From Bacillota bacterium (GTDB lineage Bacteria > Bacillota > Clostridia > Lachnospirales > Lachnospiraceae), in NCBI GenBank assembly GCA_023392535.1, contig JAEVYY010000006.1, positions 5,711-69,710 on the forward strand: a stretch of 64,000 bases of DNA, written 5' to 3'. Below the pieces are notes generated by a model. It was not told where the DNA came from, did no database searches, and saw only the letters and a list, made by a program, of their open reading frames with translations. Both the position numbers and the translations under genes were made by a program. Of the stretch, positions 1 through 9,300 are shown in pieces (the first letter of the stretch is position 1; every line of letters begins with the position of its first letter).

Positions 1-459
1 ATGATTAATTACAACAGAATCCCGACTCATAGGCTTTATCATATCACCTGATATTATTTTCATTTCAAGTTCAGAGAATCTACTGTCTTGTGACAAATCA
101 TCATAGCCATATAAAGTTATCATATCATCTCTGTTATCATCTTCTATTTTACCTTTATAGTTTTCAAAATTATGCGGTATAGCATAATCTATACGAATCC
201 TATTTACATCCATAATATTACCTATAGCCAATATTTCTTCTAATTCCGTTTTTGTGATAAAATTATCATCTTCCTTTACATCTAATGTTATTTTTGCCTG
301 TGTATTCTTTTTGATTTCTAATTCTGCTTCCTCTGTAACACGCAATATTGAAAGCATACAAATATTCGTGCAATTAATTATAATTAAAATAAACAATAAT
401 ATGAATGACTTGCCTTTTTTTCTCCAAATATATTTAATTGCTCTATTACCAAAAGACAT
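1..459 (-). CDS. ABC transporter permease, FtsX/MacB-like (partial, N-terminal 153 residues)
   Basis: The frame is open from an ATG at 457-459 to the window edge and is preceded by a strong AAGGAAGG ribosome binding site, so this is the N-terminal part of a larger gene. The protein begins with a basic stretch (GNRAIKYIWRKKGKS), a single membrane segment (about residues 17-36), then a polar, acidic extracellular region. This is the usual N-terminus of FtsX/MacB-type permeases, which act with an ATPase in the export or sensing of cell-wall-active peptides. It follows a lipoprotein gene and a two-component system on the same strand, a common arrangement for peptide-sensing or resistance modules. 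The ATPase would lie beyond the window. Confidence 0.7.
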   Translation of the reverse strand, partial: MSFGNRAIKYIWRKKGKSFILLFILIIINCTNICMLSILRVTEEAELEIKKNTQAKITLDVKEDDNFITKTELEEILAIGNIMDVNRIRIDYAIPHNFENYKGKIEDDNRDDMITLYGYDDLSQDSRFSELEMKIISGDMIKPMSRDSVVINH

Positions 460-498
460 TATATTTTTCTTCCTTCCTTTAATCATTCAAAATTAATT

Positions 499-1026
499 TT
501 ATTTTTTTATTCTAAATATTATAATTTGATCAGCTTTAATTTCAGTCTCGTTAACATATTCACCATATATGTAGACACTACTATCTTTTTTTATATCATT
601 AATATCACTCTCTAAATAATTATTTTCACCTGTCGCAGTATCATATTCAGCTATCCTTACCTTTACTTCCGAAGAACAATTTACGTTTATTTTATCAACT
701 CCACTTTGCTCTTCTTCACCAACAGGTATGGCAACTTTGTCCTCATCAACTGCCATAGGTAAAATTTCAAATCCTTGTTCTGATAATTCAACAACTATCC
801 CACTTTTTATTGCCTCATCTAAACTAGGAATGTTTTCTGCCTCACTATTTTTATCTGTTTTAATCTGTTTATCCTCACTTGCACTATTATCTCCAACTTC
901 AGAATTTCTCGTGGTAGTATTATCAGCCTCCTGTTTTGTTGTATTTGCATTTTCTTTTTGATTACAACCTCCTAAAGTTAATACTGCAACTGTCATTATT
1001 AATAGTATGTTTTTAAATACTTTCAT
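499..1026 (-). CDS. Small secreted lipoprotein of unknown function
   Basis: 175 residues. The N-terminus is a lipoprotein signal: a basic start, a hydrophobic core and the lipobox LGGC with the lipidated cysteine at residue 21. A low-complexity Asn/Thr/Glu/Lys linker follows to about residue 65, then a compact C-terminal domain rich in beta-strand-like segments (VYIYGEYVNETEIKADQI) that could be a small OB-like fold. The gene is 39 bp upstream of the ABC permease on the same strand and probably belongs to its operon. It may be an accessory subunit or sensor lipoprotein of that transporter. I recognise no named family, so the function is open. Confidence 0.7.
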   Translation of the reverse strand: MKVFKNILLIMTVAVLTLGGCNQKENANTTKQEADNTTTRNSEVGDNSASEDKQIKTDKNSEAENIPSLDEAIKSGIVVELSEQGFEILPMAVDEDKVAIPVGEEEQSGVDKINVNCSSEVKVRIAEYDTATGENNYLESDINDIKKDSSVYIYGEYVNETEIKADQIIIFRIKK

Positions 1027-1151
1027 TTTCCAATCTCCTTTTACCTTAACTTTTTAATCATCTTACCATTCGTATATATAGTTATCATGCTTTTTATATG
1101 TCTTTTATATGTTTTTTTTGTTTCAATAAATTAAATTACTATTCTATTAAT

Positions 1152-1524
1152 TCGAGTAGGAGGGGGTGACTAACCCCCATCCTCTCACACCACCGCTCAT
1201 GCGGTTCCGCAAGCGGCGGTTCGGTTGCTCAAAGATGTGCCTATGCCTTGCACTATCTATTCCTAACTCTAAGCGTTCTTATCCTTTACTCTCAATTTCC
1301 AACCTACCCTCAGATAAGTAACCTCTTTCGAGCAACTGCTATCTTTAAGTATCAGATAAACAGTGTCTGTCTTATCCCAACCGTCAAGTCCTTTCCTCCA
1401 TCTACTTTCATAGACGTCTGCGGTACTACGATTTGAACTGACTTCTGTATGTTCAACTGCACCTTGCATTATCAGGGCACTTTACGGTCTTTCACCGATT
1501 AGATTACGCCCATGCTGGGCGAAC
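1152..1524 (-). mobile_element. ORF-less group IIC intron remnant
   Basis: On the minus strand the element starts with GTTCGCCCAGCATGGGCG and GGTGAAAGACC, the conserved 5' end of bacterial class C introns. It ends with a clear domain V (1189-1220): arms ACCGCCGCT and AGCGGTGGT around a TGCGG-AA-CCGCA tip, carrying the CGC triad typical of class C. The tail GTGTGAGAGGAT...CCCCCTCCTACTCGA is the usual 3' end. The pre-maturase segment ACAGAAGTCAG...GTAGTACCG is also present. Only about 370 bases remain, so the maturase gene and most of domain I are missing. The 66-residue frame inside it (1269-1469) is intron RNA, not a real gene. The element lies directly 3' of a terminator hairpin, the known class C target. 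Exact ends are uncertain by a few bases. Confidence 0.85.
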
Positions 1525-1567
1525 TAAAAAAGAAGCACCGGTTTTACATCACCGCTACTTCTTTTTG
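1525..1567 (-). terminator. Rho-independent terminator of the two-component operon; intron target
   Basis: On the minus strand: A5, then AGAAGTAGCGGT, a loop, ACCGGTGCTTCT and T6. It lies 120 bases past the histidine kinase stop. The group IIC intron begins immediately after its T tract, as expected for an intron class that inserts behind terminator hairpins. Confidence 0.75.
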
Positions 1568-1686
1568 TTTTTAAATACTAATCTTTATTGCAAATAAATG
1601 CATCTTTTAATTTTGAAAATCATCTCCATGGCATAAATCATCTGAAATTTTCCGAAGTGCAGAATTTATTCTTACGTCTATGCCAA

Positions 1687-3147
1687 TTAATCCTTTCCGC
1701 TATTTCTATTCACACTTTGTTTATTTAAAGTTATCTCAACACACACACCATCTTGTTCATTTTTCATCACTATTGAAAAATGATGCAATTCTATAATTAA
1801 TTTAACAATATATAGACCCATCCCACTACCACCAGTATTTCTATTTCTTGATTTTTCACCTCGTGTAAATGGTTGAAATAGAGAAGTCTTTTCATTTTCT
1901 TCTATATATACCCCTGTATTTTTTATGCAAATAACTGGATTACCACCTATAATCTTAGTAGAAATATGAATACTTTCCCCTTTGGGAGAATAATAAATTG
2001 CATTACTAATCAGATTACTAAATACTTTTTTAATTAAAGTTCTATCTGCCGAAATAATACTAAAATCGATTAACATAATTTGAATATTTAGTTTTTTTAG
2101 AAGAACCATTTCATCATATTCCTCAATGATGTCGTCAAATACCTCTGACAAATTAATATTTTCCGTTTTTATTTTATACATTGACGATTGCATATGAGAA
2201 GCAATTAAAATTTCTTTTACGAGTTGTTCCATCATACAGATAACTTCAAAAGATCGTTTCAAATATTTGTCTTTATCTTTATATCCTCCAACATTATACA
2301 ACATCCCTTGTGTTTGTCCCTTTAAAATAGTAATTGGTGTTTTTAATTCGTGAGATAAGGCCGAAAATAATGTCATTTGCTGTTGTTCAACTTTTTTTTC
2401 ATATTCTATTTCTTTTTTTAAACTATCATTAGCGGTTCTTAAGTCATCTAATGCATTATTTAGATGCTCTGATAGTTCATTTAAGCTTTCTGCTAAAATT
2501 CCAATTTCATCTATTCGATTATTATAAAAATGAGAAGCAAAATCCAATTTTGCCAATTTTTTGGAATATGAAGATATTTTTTTTATTGGCATTGTAATAT
2601 ACTTTGTATAAAAAAAAGCAATTATAATAGAAATGCTAAGTATACCCATGCAAATCCATACTAAGCTTCTTTTCAGTAATAAGCTTAACCTATTGATTTC
2701 TTCACTTTTTCCCAATACTGTCATAGTGTATATTTCTTGTGAATCATTAAAGTTAATCTTATATGTTTGTGTACTACTCTTTCTCTGTAAAACAGAAGCT
2801 GTGTCATCATCTGCAACAAATAGAATATTTTCTCCGTAATCAATTTGTTTTCCATTTGAATCAAACAACATAATTGCAATATTATAACTATTTGACAAAT
2901 CCTTAATTATTTCTTGCCCTCTTTTAAAATTCACACTACTAATTTCCTTTAAGGTACGATTTATAGCTGTGTCTAAATTTTTCTGCAATTCTGTCTGATA
3001 TAATCTGGGAGTAAAGATAAGTATAGAAGTATATGTAAGGCCTGTTAATCCCCACAACACAATAAGTGTTAATATAAATACTTTAATTGATAATTTGCTT
3101 CTAATTAACCTAATCAATTCTATATCCGACCCCCTTAATTGTTTCAA
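1687..3147 (-). CDS. Sensor histidine kinase (HAMP-HisKA-HATPase)
   Basis: 486 residues. Two membrane segments (about 23-46 and 163-184) bracket an extracellular sensor domain of about 115 residues, followed by a HAMP linker, a coiled stretch (235-255), a HisKA box with SALSHELKTP (phospho-accepting His at about 266), and an HATPase_c domain with N box (SNLISNAIYYSP) and G box (GGSGMGLYIVK). It should autophosphorylate and pass phosphate to the response regulator just upstream. The start overlaps the regulator's 3' end by 38 bp, indicating translational coupling. The ligand is unknown. The downstream lipoprotein and FtsX-like permease suggest cell-envelope or peptide sensing, which is inference from context. 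Confidence 0.93.
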   Translation of the reverse strand: MKQLRGSDIELIRLIRSKLSIKVFILTLIVLWGLTGLTYTSILIFTPRLYQTELQKNLDTAINRTLKEISSVNFKRGQEIIKDLSNSYNIAIMLFDSNGKQIDYGENILFVADDDTASVLQRKSSTQTYKINFNDSQEIYTMTVLGKSEEINRLSLLLKRSLVWICMGILSISIIIAFFYTKYITMPIKKISSYSKKLAKLDFASHFYNNRIDEIGILAESLNELSEHLNNALDDLRTANDSLKKEIEYEKKVEQQQMTLFSALSHELKTPITILKGQTQGMLYNVGGYKDKDKYLKRSFEVICMMEQLVKEILIASHMQSSMYKIKTENINLSEVFDDIIEEYDEMVLLKKLNIQIMLIDFSIISADRTLIKKVFSNLISNAIYYSPKGESIHISTKIIGGNPVICIKNTGVYIEENEKTSLFQPFTRGEKSRNRNTGGSGMGLYIVKLIIELHHFSIVMKNEQDGVCVEITLNKQSVNRNSGKD

Positions 3148-3772
3148 TGTAATCTACTCCCAATTTTCTTCGTATGTTTTTTATATGATTATCTACAATT
3201 CTATCATTTCCAAGGTATTCGTATTTCCAAATCTTTCCCAGGAGGAGTTCTCTTGTTATAATTCTATTCTGATTTATCAGTAATTCTCTTAAAATTTCAA
3301 ATTCTTTTTTCGTAAGATCAATTGTTCTTTCTTTAACAGATACACGGTAATTATCTGTATCTAACACTAAATCTCTATAAAATAATAATTTTTTTTCTTG
3401 ATCTCCATTTATTCTTCGTAGTATTGCAGCGACTTTCTTTAATAGGACTGGCATAGAAAAGGGTTTAGTAACATAATCATCAACCTGCAGATCATAACCT
3501 TTTATCTGCTCGTCCTCACTTGTAAGTGCTGTAATCATAATAATTGGTATATCAGACTCTTTTCTAATCCTTTTGCAAACTGTATACCCATCGACTTTTG
3601 GCAACATAATGTCTAAGAGTATTAAATCAATACTTTCATCACGATATATTTTTATTCCCTTTATGCCATCATCAGCTACCATTACTGAATATCCATTATC
3701 TTCAAGAAAAAATTTTAATAATTCTGATATGTCTTTATCATCTTCAATCACCAAAATTTTAAACATAACCAT
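3110..3772 (-). CDS. OmpR/PhoB-family response regulator
   Basis: 220 residues. The receiver domain (about 4-115) has the acidic pair EDD at 10-12, phospho-acceptor Asp54 in LLDIMLPKVDG, the conserved Thr in MITAL and Lys in TKPF. A winged-helix Trans_reg_C domain follows (about 125-220), ending in the family's GVGYRI signature. AAGGAGATGAA lies directly before the ATG. A second ATG two codons in is an alternative start. It forms an operon with the overlapping kinase and probably controls the adjacent lipoprotein/ABC transporter genes. That target is inferred from position only. Confidence 0.95.
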   Translation of the reverse strand: MVMFKILVIEDDKDISELLKFFLEDNGYSVMVADDGIKGIKIYRDESIDLILLDIMLPKVDGYTVCKRIRKESDIPIIMITALTSEDEQIKGYDLQVDDYVTKPFSMPVLLKKVAAILRRINGDQEKKLLFYRDLVLDTDNYRVSVKERTIDLTKKEFEILRELLINQNRIITRELLLGKIWKYEYLGNDRIVDNHIKNIRRKLGVDYIETIKGVGYRID

Positions 3773-4252
3773 TTCATCTCCTTGTGCCGCCTTAAAATCC
3801 CCACCTATCCATCTATATGATCATAATCTATCTGCCAAACAGATTGGATTAGAAAGACATCTTTCTACTATTACCTGTAATATTTTATTTACTTTTGAAT
3901 CGTGTAATCTAGGTAGTTAACAACATGTCCAAATATAGGTGGGTTTTTATTGTAACAGTTTCCGTAATTACTATCCTACTCCCCATATATGAACCGTAGA
4001 TTTATGTGTTCCGAGACACCATATCAAGAACTACCGATACATTTACTCCGTCCGAAATTGCTTTTTTATACTTTTTTCGGTCACTTTGGTCGAAGCGGAA
4101 AAATCGCTCAAAGTGCCTAAATTCAAGGAGTTTCACGTATTTTTCCGATGTAGTGATATCACTGTCTCCACATGCGGTGAAAAATATTAATAATACTACA
4201 TGGCATAAGTATTTAGTTATGCCATGTAGTATTAAACATACAACACTCTTAT
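3773..4252. other. Structured intergenic region between the regulator and the type IIG gene
   Basis: 480 bases without a convincing gene. The segment next to 3772 should hold the promoter of the two-component operon. Between 4082 and 4163 there are overlapping inverted repeats: CACTTTG/CAAAGTG (4082-4088 and 4109-4115), CGGAAAAAT/ATTTTTCCG (4096-4104 and 4139-4147) and the palindrome AGTGATATCACT (4152-4163). The first two interlock rather than nest. Whether this is an RNA or decayed DNA cannot be settled by eye. Confidence 0.4.
4192..4233 (-). terminator. Perfect 17-bp inverted repeat, likely terminator of the type IIG gene
   Basis: Arms AATACTACATGGCATAA and TTATGCCATGTAGTATT surround an 8-base loop, 20 bases past the stop of the restriction-modification gene. 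On the minus strand the stem is followed by ATTAATATTTTT. The stem is AT-rich but long and without mismatches. Confidence 0.6.
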
Positions 4253-7200
4253 TTAAGTTTCACTTAAGATCTCTATATCAATGCCATTAGCACCATATAA
4301 ATTGGTTATGATAACATTTAAATTTTGAAATTCATTCTCTATTAGTCGTTCAATAACCTTTTTCTGTTCTCGAGTACTTTGCTCTTCTCTTTTTTGTTTT
4401 AAAGTCATGATATTCATTACCTTATCTACAATAGAGTCATGTATCCTTACCTCATTAGATTTTGTGAAATCTATTTTATAAATAGGTAACAACTCAACAA
4501 ACTGTTTCCCATGTGAATAATAATCACCTCGAAACGTACTAGCTTTGCTTTTTACAACAGCCTCTAATAACCAATGGTTTAGGACCGCTTGAATATAAAA
4601 AATAGACTCTTCTGTATCCGACTTCATCTCAAGTCCATAAAATGGTCCATTTCCCCCTCCTGTAAACGATATTCCTTTATCATCGAATACATAATTCCCG
4701 GAAGTAGATAAAACTGACCAAATCAAGTGTTCTTTATTAGTAAATCTCTTTAAACTTTGACTGCGTCCAAATTGATACCAATTTTCCTCATTCCGCTTAA
4801 CAATATTACGTTTATCTAGTTCATCTTTAAATTCATATAAGTACTTTAGTGTTTCAGGAAAACCAGTTTCCATTTCAGGCAACGTATAAAGCAGAGGCTT
4901 CTTGGCAACAAGATGATATGGGAAAATAATTTGTTTATTCGCATCTATTTTTTTATACTTTTCTAACCTAATATCATAAATACAAGGTTTCAATATAGAG
5001 GATTCTACTCGCTGCTCGCAACCATTTTTATCGATAAAATAAGTATATGACTCTTCAATTCTTATAGGTTCAATAATATAAACATTATCAGCACTTGTTT
5101 GTAATCCAACAAATATTTCGGCAAATGAATTTAATGGATTGCATTTTTGTGCTACTCGCTCCAGTACATGCATTATATCATCTGACATGAAACTCCACGG
5201 AGCCGTGCCAAGGTATTCAATTGGATATTCTCTCATTTTTATATTAGGATCATTATAATAAATATTTATATCCTCCACAAAACCTATTTCAAATGACTTT
5301 TGCGGCTCGCCTGATAAAAACAAAAGGCAAGTATATGTACTCTTACCCACAAAAATCTGATTTGTACCAAAATGAACTATTCGCCGAACACATTTCTTTT
5401 CTGAAAGGAATTTTCTTAATTCGGATCCTGTTTTTATTAACATAAACTTATGAGGTATTATGTATCCTAAACTCCCTCCCTTCTTAAGCAGACTCAATGC
5501 CCTCTCAAGAAACAAATAATACTTATCCATTAGCTCTGCCTTTGCAGTACTGTATGGCGCAAAATCAGATTTGTAATAATTATACTCTTCTGGAGAATAG
5601 TGAACCATATTCTGTACTCGTATATAAGGAGGGTTCCCGATTATTGCATCAAATATCTTATTATCAAATTCTTTTTCCCAATCAAACAATTTCAATTTTG
5701 CAAACAAATCAGGTCTTTCATAAAATAAATTATCGTAATCTATATATTTAAAATCTACAAGACTATTTCCATTACGAATATTCCCGTCTAAATTCGGTAA
5801 TATTCTACATTTATTTTCATTTGAGTAGAACTCAATCTCGCTACTAGAACAGCCATCAATCAATTTTAAAAGCAAACTAAATTTAGTTACTTCAACAGCT
5901 AATGCATCTATATCAACTCCATACAAATTATATTCAAGTATATTCCGTTTTTCTTTAAAAGAAAGCCCATACAATTCTTCACCTATACGATATATCTTAC
6001 CTTCATGTATTGCTTTTTCTTTAAAATTATTTGTATAGAATTCAATATGTTTATTTATAATGAACTCGTATGCTGATAGTAAGAAATTACCTGATCCACA
6101 ACATATATCTGCTATTCTATACTTTTCAGTTTCATATAATTCTTTACCTGCATATAACGGAGACAATGTTTGGTGTACAATTATATCAGTAATATTTTTA
6201 GGAGTATAAACTACCCCTTGTGAATCCACAACCTCTGGCTTCTTCGTTATCTCAACAATGCCCGTTTCAGATATATGTATTTTCTCTTCTAAAAATAATT
6301 CATATATCTGACCAATTATATAAGGCTCTACTATGCTAAATTCATAGCAGCTATTAGGATAGTATAAATCTCTAAATATTTCAATAATTAATGAATCAGA
6401 TACCACTATGCTTTGTTCATCTATCAATTCAAATAGTCCTGAATCATATTTCTGGTCTGCACTATAAAAAACCTTTTTCAATTCATTGTATGATTCTATT
6501 TGTTTTAAAGTTTCATATATCTCAAGATTACGATCTTCACATATCCTCAAAAAAATTATTCTATTAAGTATTCTCTGCACGAATATATTAAGAGACTCTT
6601 CATCTAAATTTTTATTATTTTTATAAATATCAACACTAAGCTTATATCGCCAATTTTTAATCTGTTCCAAAAAATATTGATTAAAAGGCTCCTTTTTTAA
6701 TGACGAAGTAAGCTTAGAAAAATATTGTTCGAATCTTCCTGTGATCACGGAATTTCTTGATAACAATAGTGATATTTCATCAAATTTATCTACATATTCA
6801 GTATAATGATAATGTGCAACCATAGCTTGCATAACATCATCGTTCTCAATTGGACGTACTGTGGAATCATAAATTATCAAATCTGTGAAGTTTGATAAAA
6901 CTGAGGCCTTAAGATTACCATTCCACCCATATCGCCGCAATTGAAATGCTGAATCCTTATTTTGCATAATATTAACTGCTGGTTTTTTAGTTTCAAGAAA
7001 AAATAAGGTCTCAGTACCTAAGTTAAAGGCATAATCAGGTTTTTTTTTCTTGTTCTCTCCATCTTCATCTACAATTACAGATGCTTCGTGTTTTACTTCT
7101 CTCAAATGTTGAGGAAGATTTTGTTTATTCAAAACATCCCAACCTAGAATTTCAAAAAAAGGGTTAACAAAATCGTTCCGTACTTCCGTTTCATTATACT

Positions 7201-7267
7201 CCGGTTTACTGTATTGCAAAATATGGTCTTGGTAAGATTTTACAAGTTTTGCCATACGTTCACTCAT
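4253..7267 (-). CDS. Type IIG-like restriction endonuclease/adenine-N6 methyltransferase fusion
   Basis: About 1004 residues from the ATG at 7267, chosen because AAGGAGG lies 10 bases before it; longer readings add only an unlikely leader. The N-terminal nuclease domain shows the PD-(D/E)xK pattern: KPDY (PD at 77-78) and LETK (92-94). A helical connector leads to an N6-adenine methyltransferase with motif I DICCGSGNF (about 387-395) and catalytic motif IV NPPY (545-548). The remaining C-terminal third is a TaqI/Eco57I-like target-recognition region. Length and order match type IIG enzymes, which cut and methylate DNA with one polypeptide. The gene upstream on the same strand is a separate adenine methyltransferase, so the pair may modify both strands of an asymmetric site. 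Confidence 0.88.
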   Translation of the reverse strand: MSERMAKLVKSYQDHILQYSKPEYNETEVRNDFVNPFFEILGWDVLNKQNLPQHLREVKHEASVIVDEDGENKKKKPDYAFNLGTETLFFLETKKPAVNIMQNKDSAFQLRRYGWNGNLKASVLSNFTDLIIYDSTVRPIENDDVMQAMVAHYHYTEYVDKFDEISLLLSRNSVITGRFEQYFSKLTSSLKKEPFNQYFLEQIKNWRYKLSVDIYKNNKNLDEESLNIFVQRILNRIIFLRICEDRNLEIYETLKQIESYNELKKVFYSADQKYDSGLFELIDEQSIVVSDSLIIEIFRDLYYPNSCYEFSIVEPYIIGQIYELFLEEKIHISETGIVEITKKPEVVDSQGVVYTPKNITDIIVHQTLSPLYAGKELYETEKYRIADICCGSGNFLLSAYEFIINKHIEFYTNNFKEKAIHEGKIYRIGEELYGLSFKEKRNILEYNLYGVDIDALAVEVTKFSLLLKLIDGCSSSEIEFYSNENKCRILPNLDGNIRNGNSLVDFKYIDYDNLFYERPDLFAKLKLFDWEKEFDNKIFDAIIGNPPYIRVQNMVHYSPEEYNYYKSDFAPYSTAKAELMDKYYLFLERALSLLKKGGSLGYIIPHKFMLIKTGSELRKFLSEKKCVRRIVHFGTNQIFVGKSTYTCLLFLSGEPQKSFEIGFVEDINIYYNDPNIKMREYPIEYLGTAPWSFMSDDIMHVLERVAQKCNPLNSFAEIFVGLQTSADNVYIIEPIRIEESYTYFIDKNGCEQRVESSILKPCIYDIRLEKYKKIDANKQIIFPYHLVAKKPLLYTLPEMETGFPETLKYLYEFKDELDKRNIVKRNEENWYQFGRSQSLKRFTNKEHLIWSVLSTSGNYVFDDKGISFTGGGNGPFYGLEMKSDTEESIFYIQAVLNHWLLEAVVKSKASTFRGDYYSHGKQFVELLPIYKIDFTKSNEVRIHDSIVDKVMNIMTLKQKREEQSTREQKKVIERLIENEFQNLNVIITNLYGANGIDIEILSET

Positions 7268-7332
7268 TATCGGCCCCCTCCTTCTTTGTTTATAAAAGTT
7301 CAACCGTAATAATATAAATATACATATTAGCA

Positions 7333-8964
7333 TTAATCTTCTTTCTGCTTTTTTTTACGTTCAATTCTACGGTTACTCATTTTTTCCCAAATATTTCTCA
7401 ATGTATGAATTTCTTTATCAGACAAGCTAAGATGCTTTTTTAATAAGATATTATCCGTATAATCTAAAACATCTGTTATTTTCCCAGCTCGCATTAATTC
7501 ATCTATATAAATTAAATCTAACTCTTCTGCACCTTTCATCGGAATCTGCAGTTTTCGTACCTCTCCAGGCTCAAACGTCATTACACCTCCACCATAACTT
7601 CTACCTGTTATTTCACATTGAGCAAAAGTAAAAGAATTGAGAAAGGCTACTACAACCAATTCAGGCTTTACACCCTCAAGAAATCTGATTTTATGCAATG
7701 TATCAGTATTTGTTGCTTTAGTTCGATTCAAAACTATCTTGGGATATTTGTTTATTTGTCTGAGCATAAAAGCTTCTGGTTTCCATGTTTGCGGTACTAT
7801 ATACCACCTCTTCCTAATTCTGCACTTATACCCTACATTAAATTTTGCTTGTTCGCCATAACTGATATATTCCTTTTCTGGCACAGAAAGCTCATCATAA
7901 TCCAAATCTTCAGGTTCAAATATAAAAACTTTCTTATTTTCCTTCTTTAAATTGTCTAAATCCAACGAATTTAACTGAATCCCCTTTAATTGTTCAGCTC
8001 TTCCAATAATAGGTTGTACAGCATTATTTAAAGAGTATTCCTCTACCATTTTGTTATTTAGTATAAAAAAGTCATTCTGCCCACTTACCACTCCAACATT
8101 GACATCAAACAATTCTGTAGTTTTAATTAGCCTTTTATCATTCTGCAACTTTCTCAATAACGTTAATTCTGTATTAGTAAGATAATATTTCACCCATTTT
8201 TCACTTGAGTGATCTAATTCTTTTATTTCCGCATCGTAATTATTTATATTTAAATCTAAAAGATCTGATGCGCTTTCTATCTCGATAACTTCTATACCCT
8301 TCTTAGTTGACTTCTTTTCACCTAAAAGCAGGACAACTTCTTGTTGAGCTCCTTCAAAAAGCAATTTATTAAAAGTCACTATAATGAGTCGCTCAAATTT
8401 GTTGCTTAAATACATCCTTGTTTCTGCCGCATAATCAACTTGAAAAAGTTCTGCTGGAATTACCATACCTAGTCTTCCGTCTGTTTTCAAACATTCACAA
8501 GATAAAATTAAAAATGGAACCCATATGTTTGTTAATCTATTAGGGTTCGTATCCATCTGTTGCATTAAATCAAATGCACATTTTCTATAGTCTTCTACAA
8601 AGTTTTGATATCTAATAAATGGAGGATTTCCTAACACTACATTGAATTTTTTCTTACCATTTATATTTTTCAAATAGTATGAAAAGAAATCAGAATTAGC
8701 AACACGCCCTCCTTTTAGTCTTGCTTTCTTTGCTTCGTTCTTATCAAGCTCAATTCCTAAGACCTGTTTTTTAATTTTATCTTCGGAAACACATTTATCT
8801 TTTAAACACTTTACTATACTTTTTATAAAACTACCATCTCCACAACTTGGCTCTAACACCGTATCACTACCAGTACGGATTGCCCATCTGGTTATGAATT
8901 CTGTGATTAACTCTGGTGTATAATAGCCGCCTCTTAGTTTATCATAATCTTCTTTAATTTTCAC
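7333..8964 (-). CDS. Adenine-N6 DNA methyltransferase (TaqI/Eco57I-like)
   Basis: 543 residues, beginning with GTG (8964) after an AGGTGA site. The N-terminal domain has a YYTP entry motif, SAM-binding motif I LEPSCGDGSF (37-46) and catalytic NPPF (113-116) of the gamma class of N6-adenine methyltransferases. The C-terminal half resembles TaqI-type specificity domains (GRSYGGGVMTFEPGEV near the end). There is no nuclease motif. It lies 65 bp upstream of the type IIG-like fusion gene and probably shares its transcript, protecting the strand or half-site that the fusion does not methylate. The C-terminal 30 residues are very basic. Confidence 0.88.
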   Translation of the reverse strand: MKIKEDYDKLRGGYYTPELITEFITRWAIRTGSDTVLEPSCGDGSFIKSIVKCLKDKCVSEDKIKKQVLGIELDKNEAKKARLKGGRVANSDFFSYYLKNINGKKKFNVVLGNPPFIRYQNFVEDYRKCAFDLMQQMDTNPNRLTNIWVPFLILSCECLKTDGRLGMVIPAELFQVDYAAETRMYLSNKFERLIIVTFNKLLFEGAQQEVVLLLGEKKSTKKGIEVIEIESASDLLDLNINNYDAEIKELDHSSEKWVKYYLTNTELTLLRKLQNDKRLIKTTELFDVNVGVVSGQNDFFILNNKMVEEYSLNNAVQPIIGRAEQLKGIQLNSLDLDNLKKENKKVFIFEPEDLDYDELSVPEKEYISYGEQAKFNVGYKCRIRKRWYIVPQTWKPEAFMLRQINKYPKIVLNRTKATNTDTLHKIRFLEGVKPELVVVAFLNSFTFAQCEITGRSYGGGVMTFEPGEVRKLQIPMKGAEELDLIYIDELMRAGKITDVLDYTDNILLKKHLSLSDKEIHTLRNIWEKMSNRRIERKKKQKED

Positions 8965-9029
8965 AATTTATCACCTATTCTATATTTTATACCTGCCATA
9001 TAACCATAGCTATTGCCTTAAGTCAAGTT

Positions 9030-9288
9030 TTATCTATCATGTGGTGGCAAGCCCTTATATCTTGATAAATATATCTTTTCTACTCTATCTCCAAACTTCT
9101 CCAAACGCAAACTAGAATTAGCTTCAGGCACTGACACATCGATTTTTCCTGTTTCAGTATCCCAAACTACCAAAGCAACCGATTCTGCCTTATGATTTTC
9201 TTCTTGAACCCCAGTCCTCTCATTCATTCTTTCTAATGTTCTAATAATGTCAACTGCTTGGTTATCTTTAATTCGTTAATGCTGCCAT
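9030..9288 (-). pseudogene. Small gene with an apparent frameshift near its start
   Basis: A strong site (GGAGGTATAGC) precedes the ATG at 9288, but that frame stops after six codons (MAALTN). Reading one base over gives an unbroken frame of about 80 codons (IKDNQAVDIIRTLERMNE and onward) to the stop at 9030, with no good start of its own: a stop lies two codons before it, and the internal ATG at 9227 has only a weak site. One extra base in the run after ACG would explain this. If the gene is intact, translation must start at 9227 and give 65 residues. I do not recognise the family. It could be an antitoxin-like or controller peptide of the restriction genes, but there is no motif to support that. 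Confidence 0.5.
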
Positions 9289-9300
9289 GCTATACCTCCA

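Noticed and set aside
1269..1469. 66-codon minus-strand frame as a gene
   Set aside because: It falls in group II intron RNA sequence; it may cover the relic of the maturase start but is not an independent gene.
4006..4290. 94-codon plus-strand frame
   Set aside because: No ribosome site; it runs across the inverted repeat and into the end of the restriction gene on the other strand.
4253..8964. BREX or DISARM assignment for the methyltransferase pair
   Set aside because: No PglZ, BrxL, DrmA/B or other signature genes are present, and the larger protein has a fused PD-ExK nuclease typical of type IIG.
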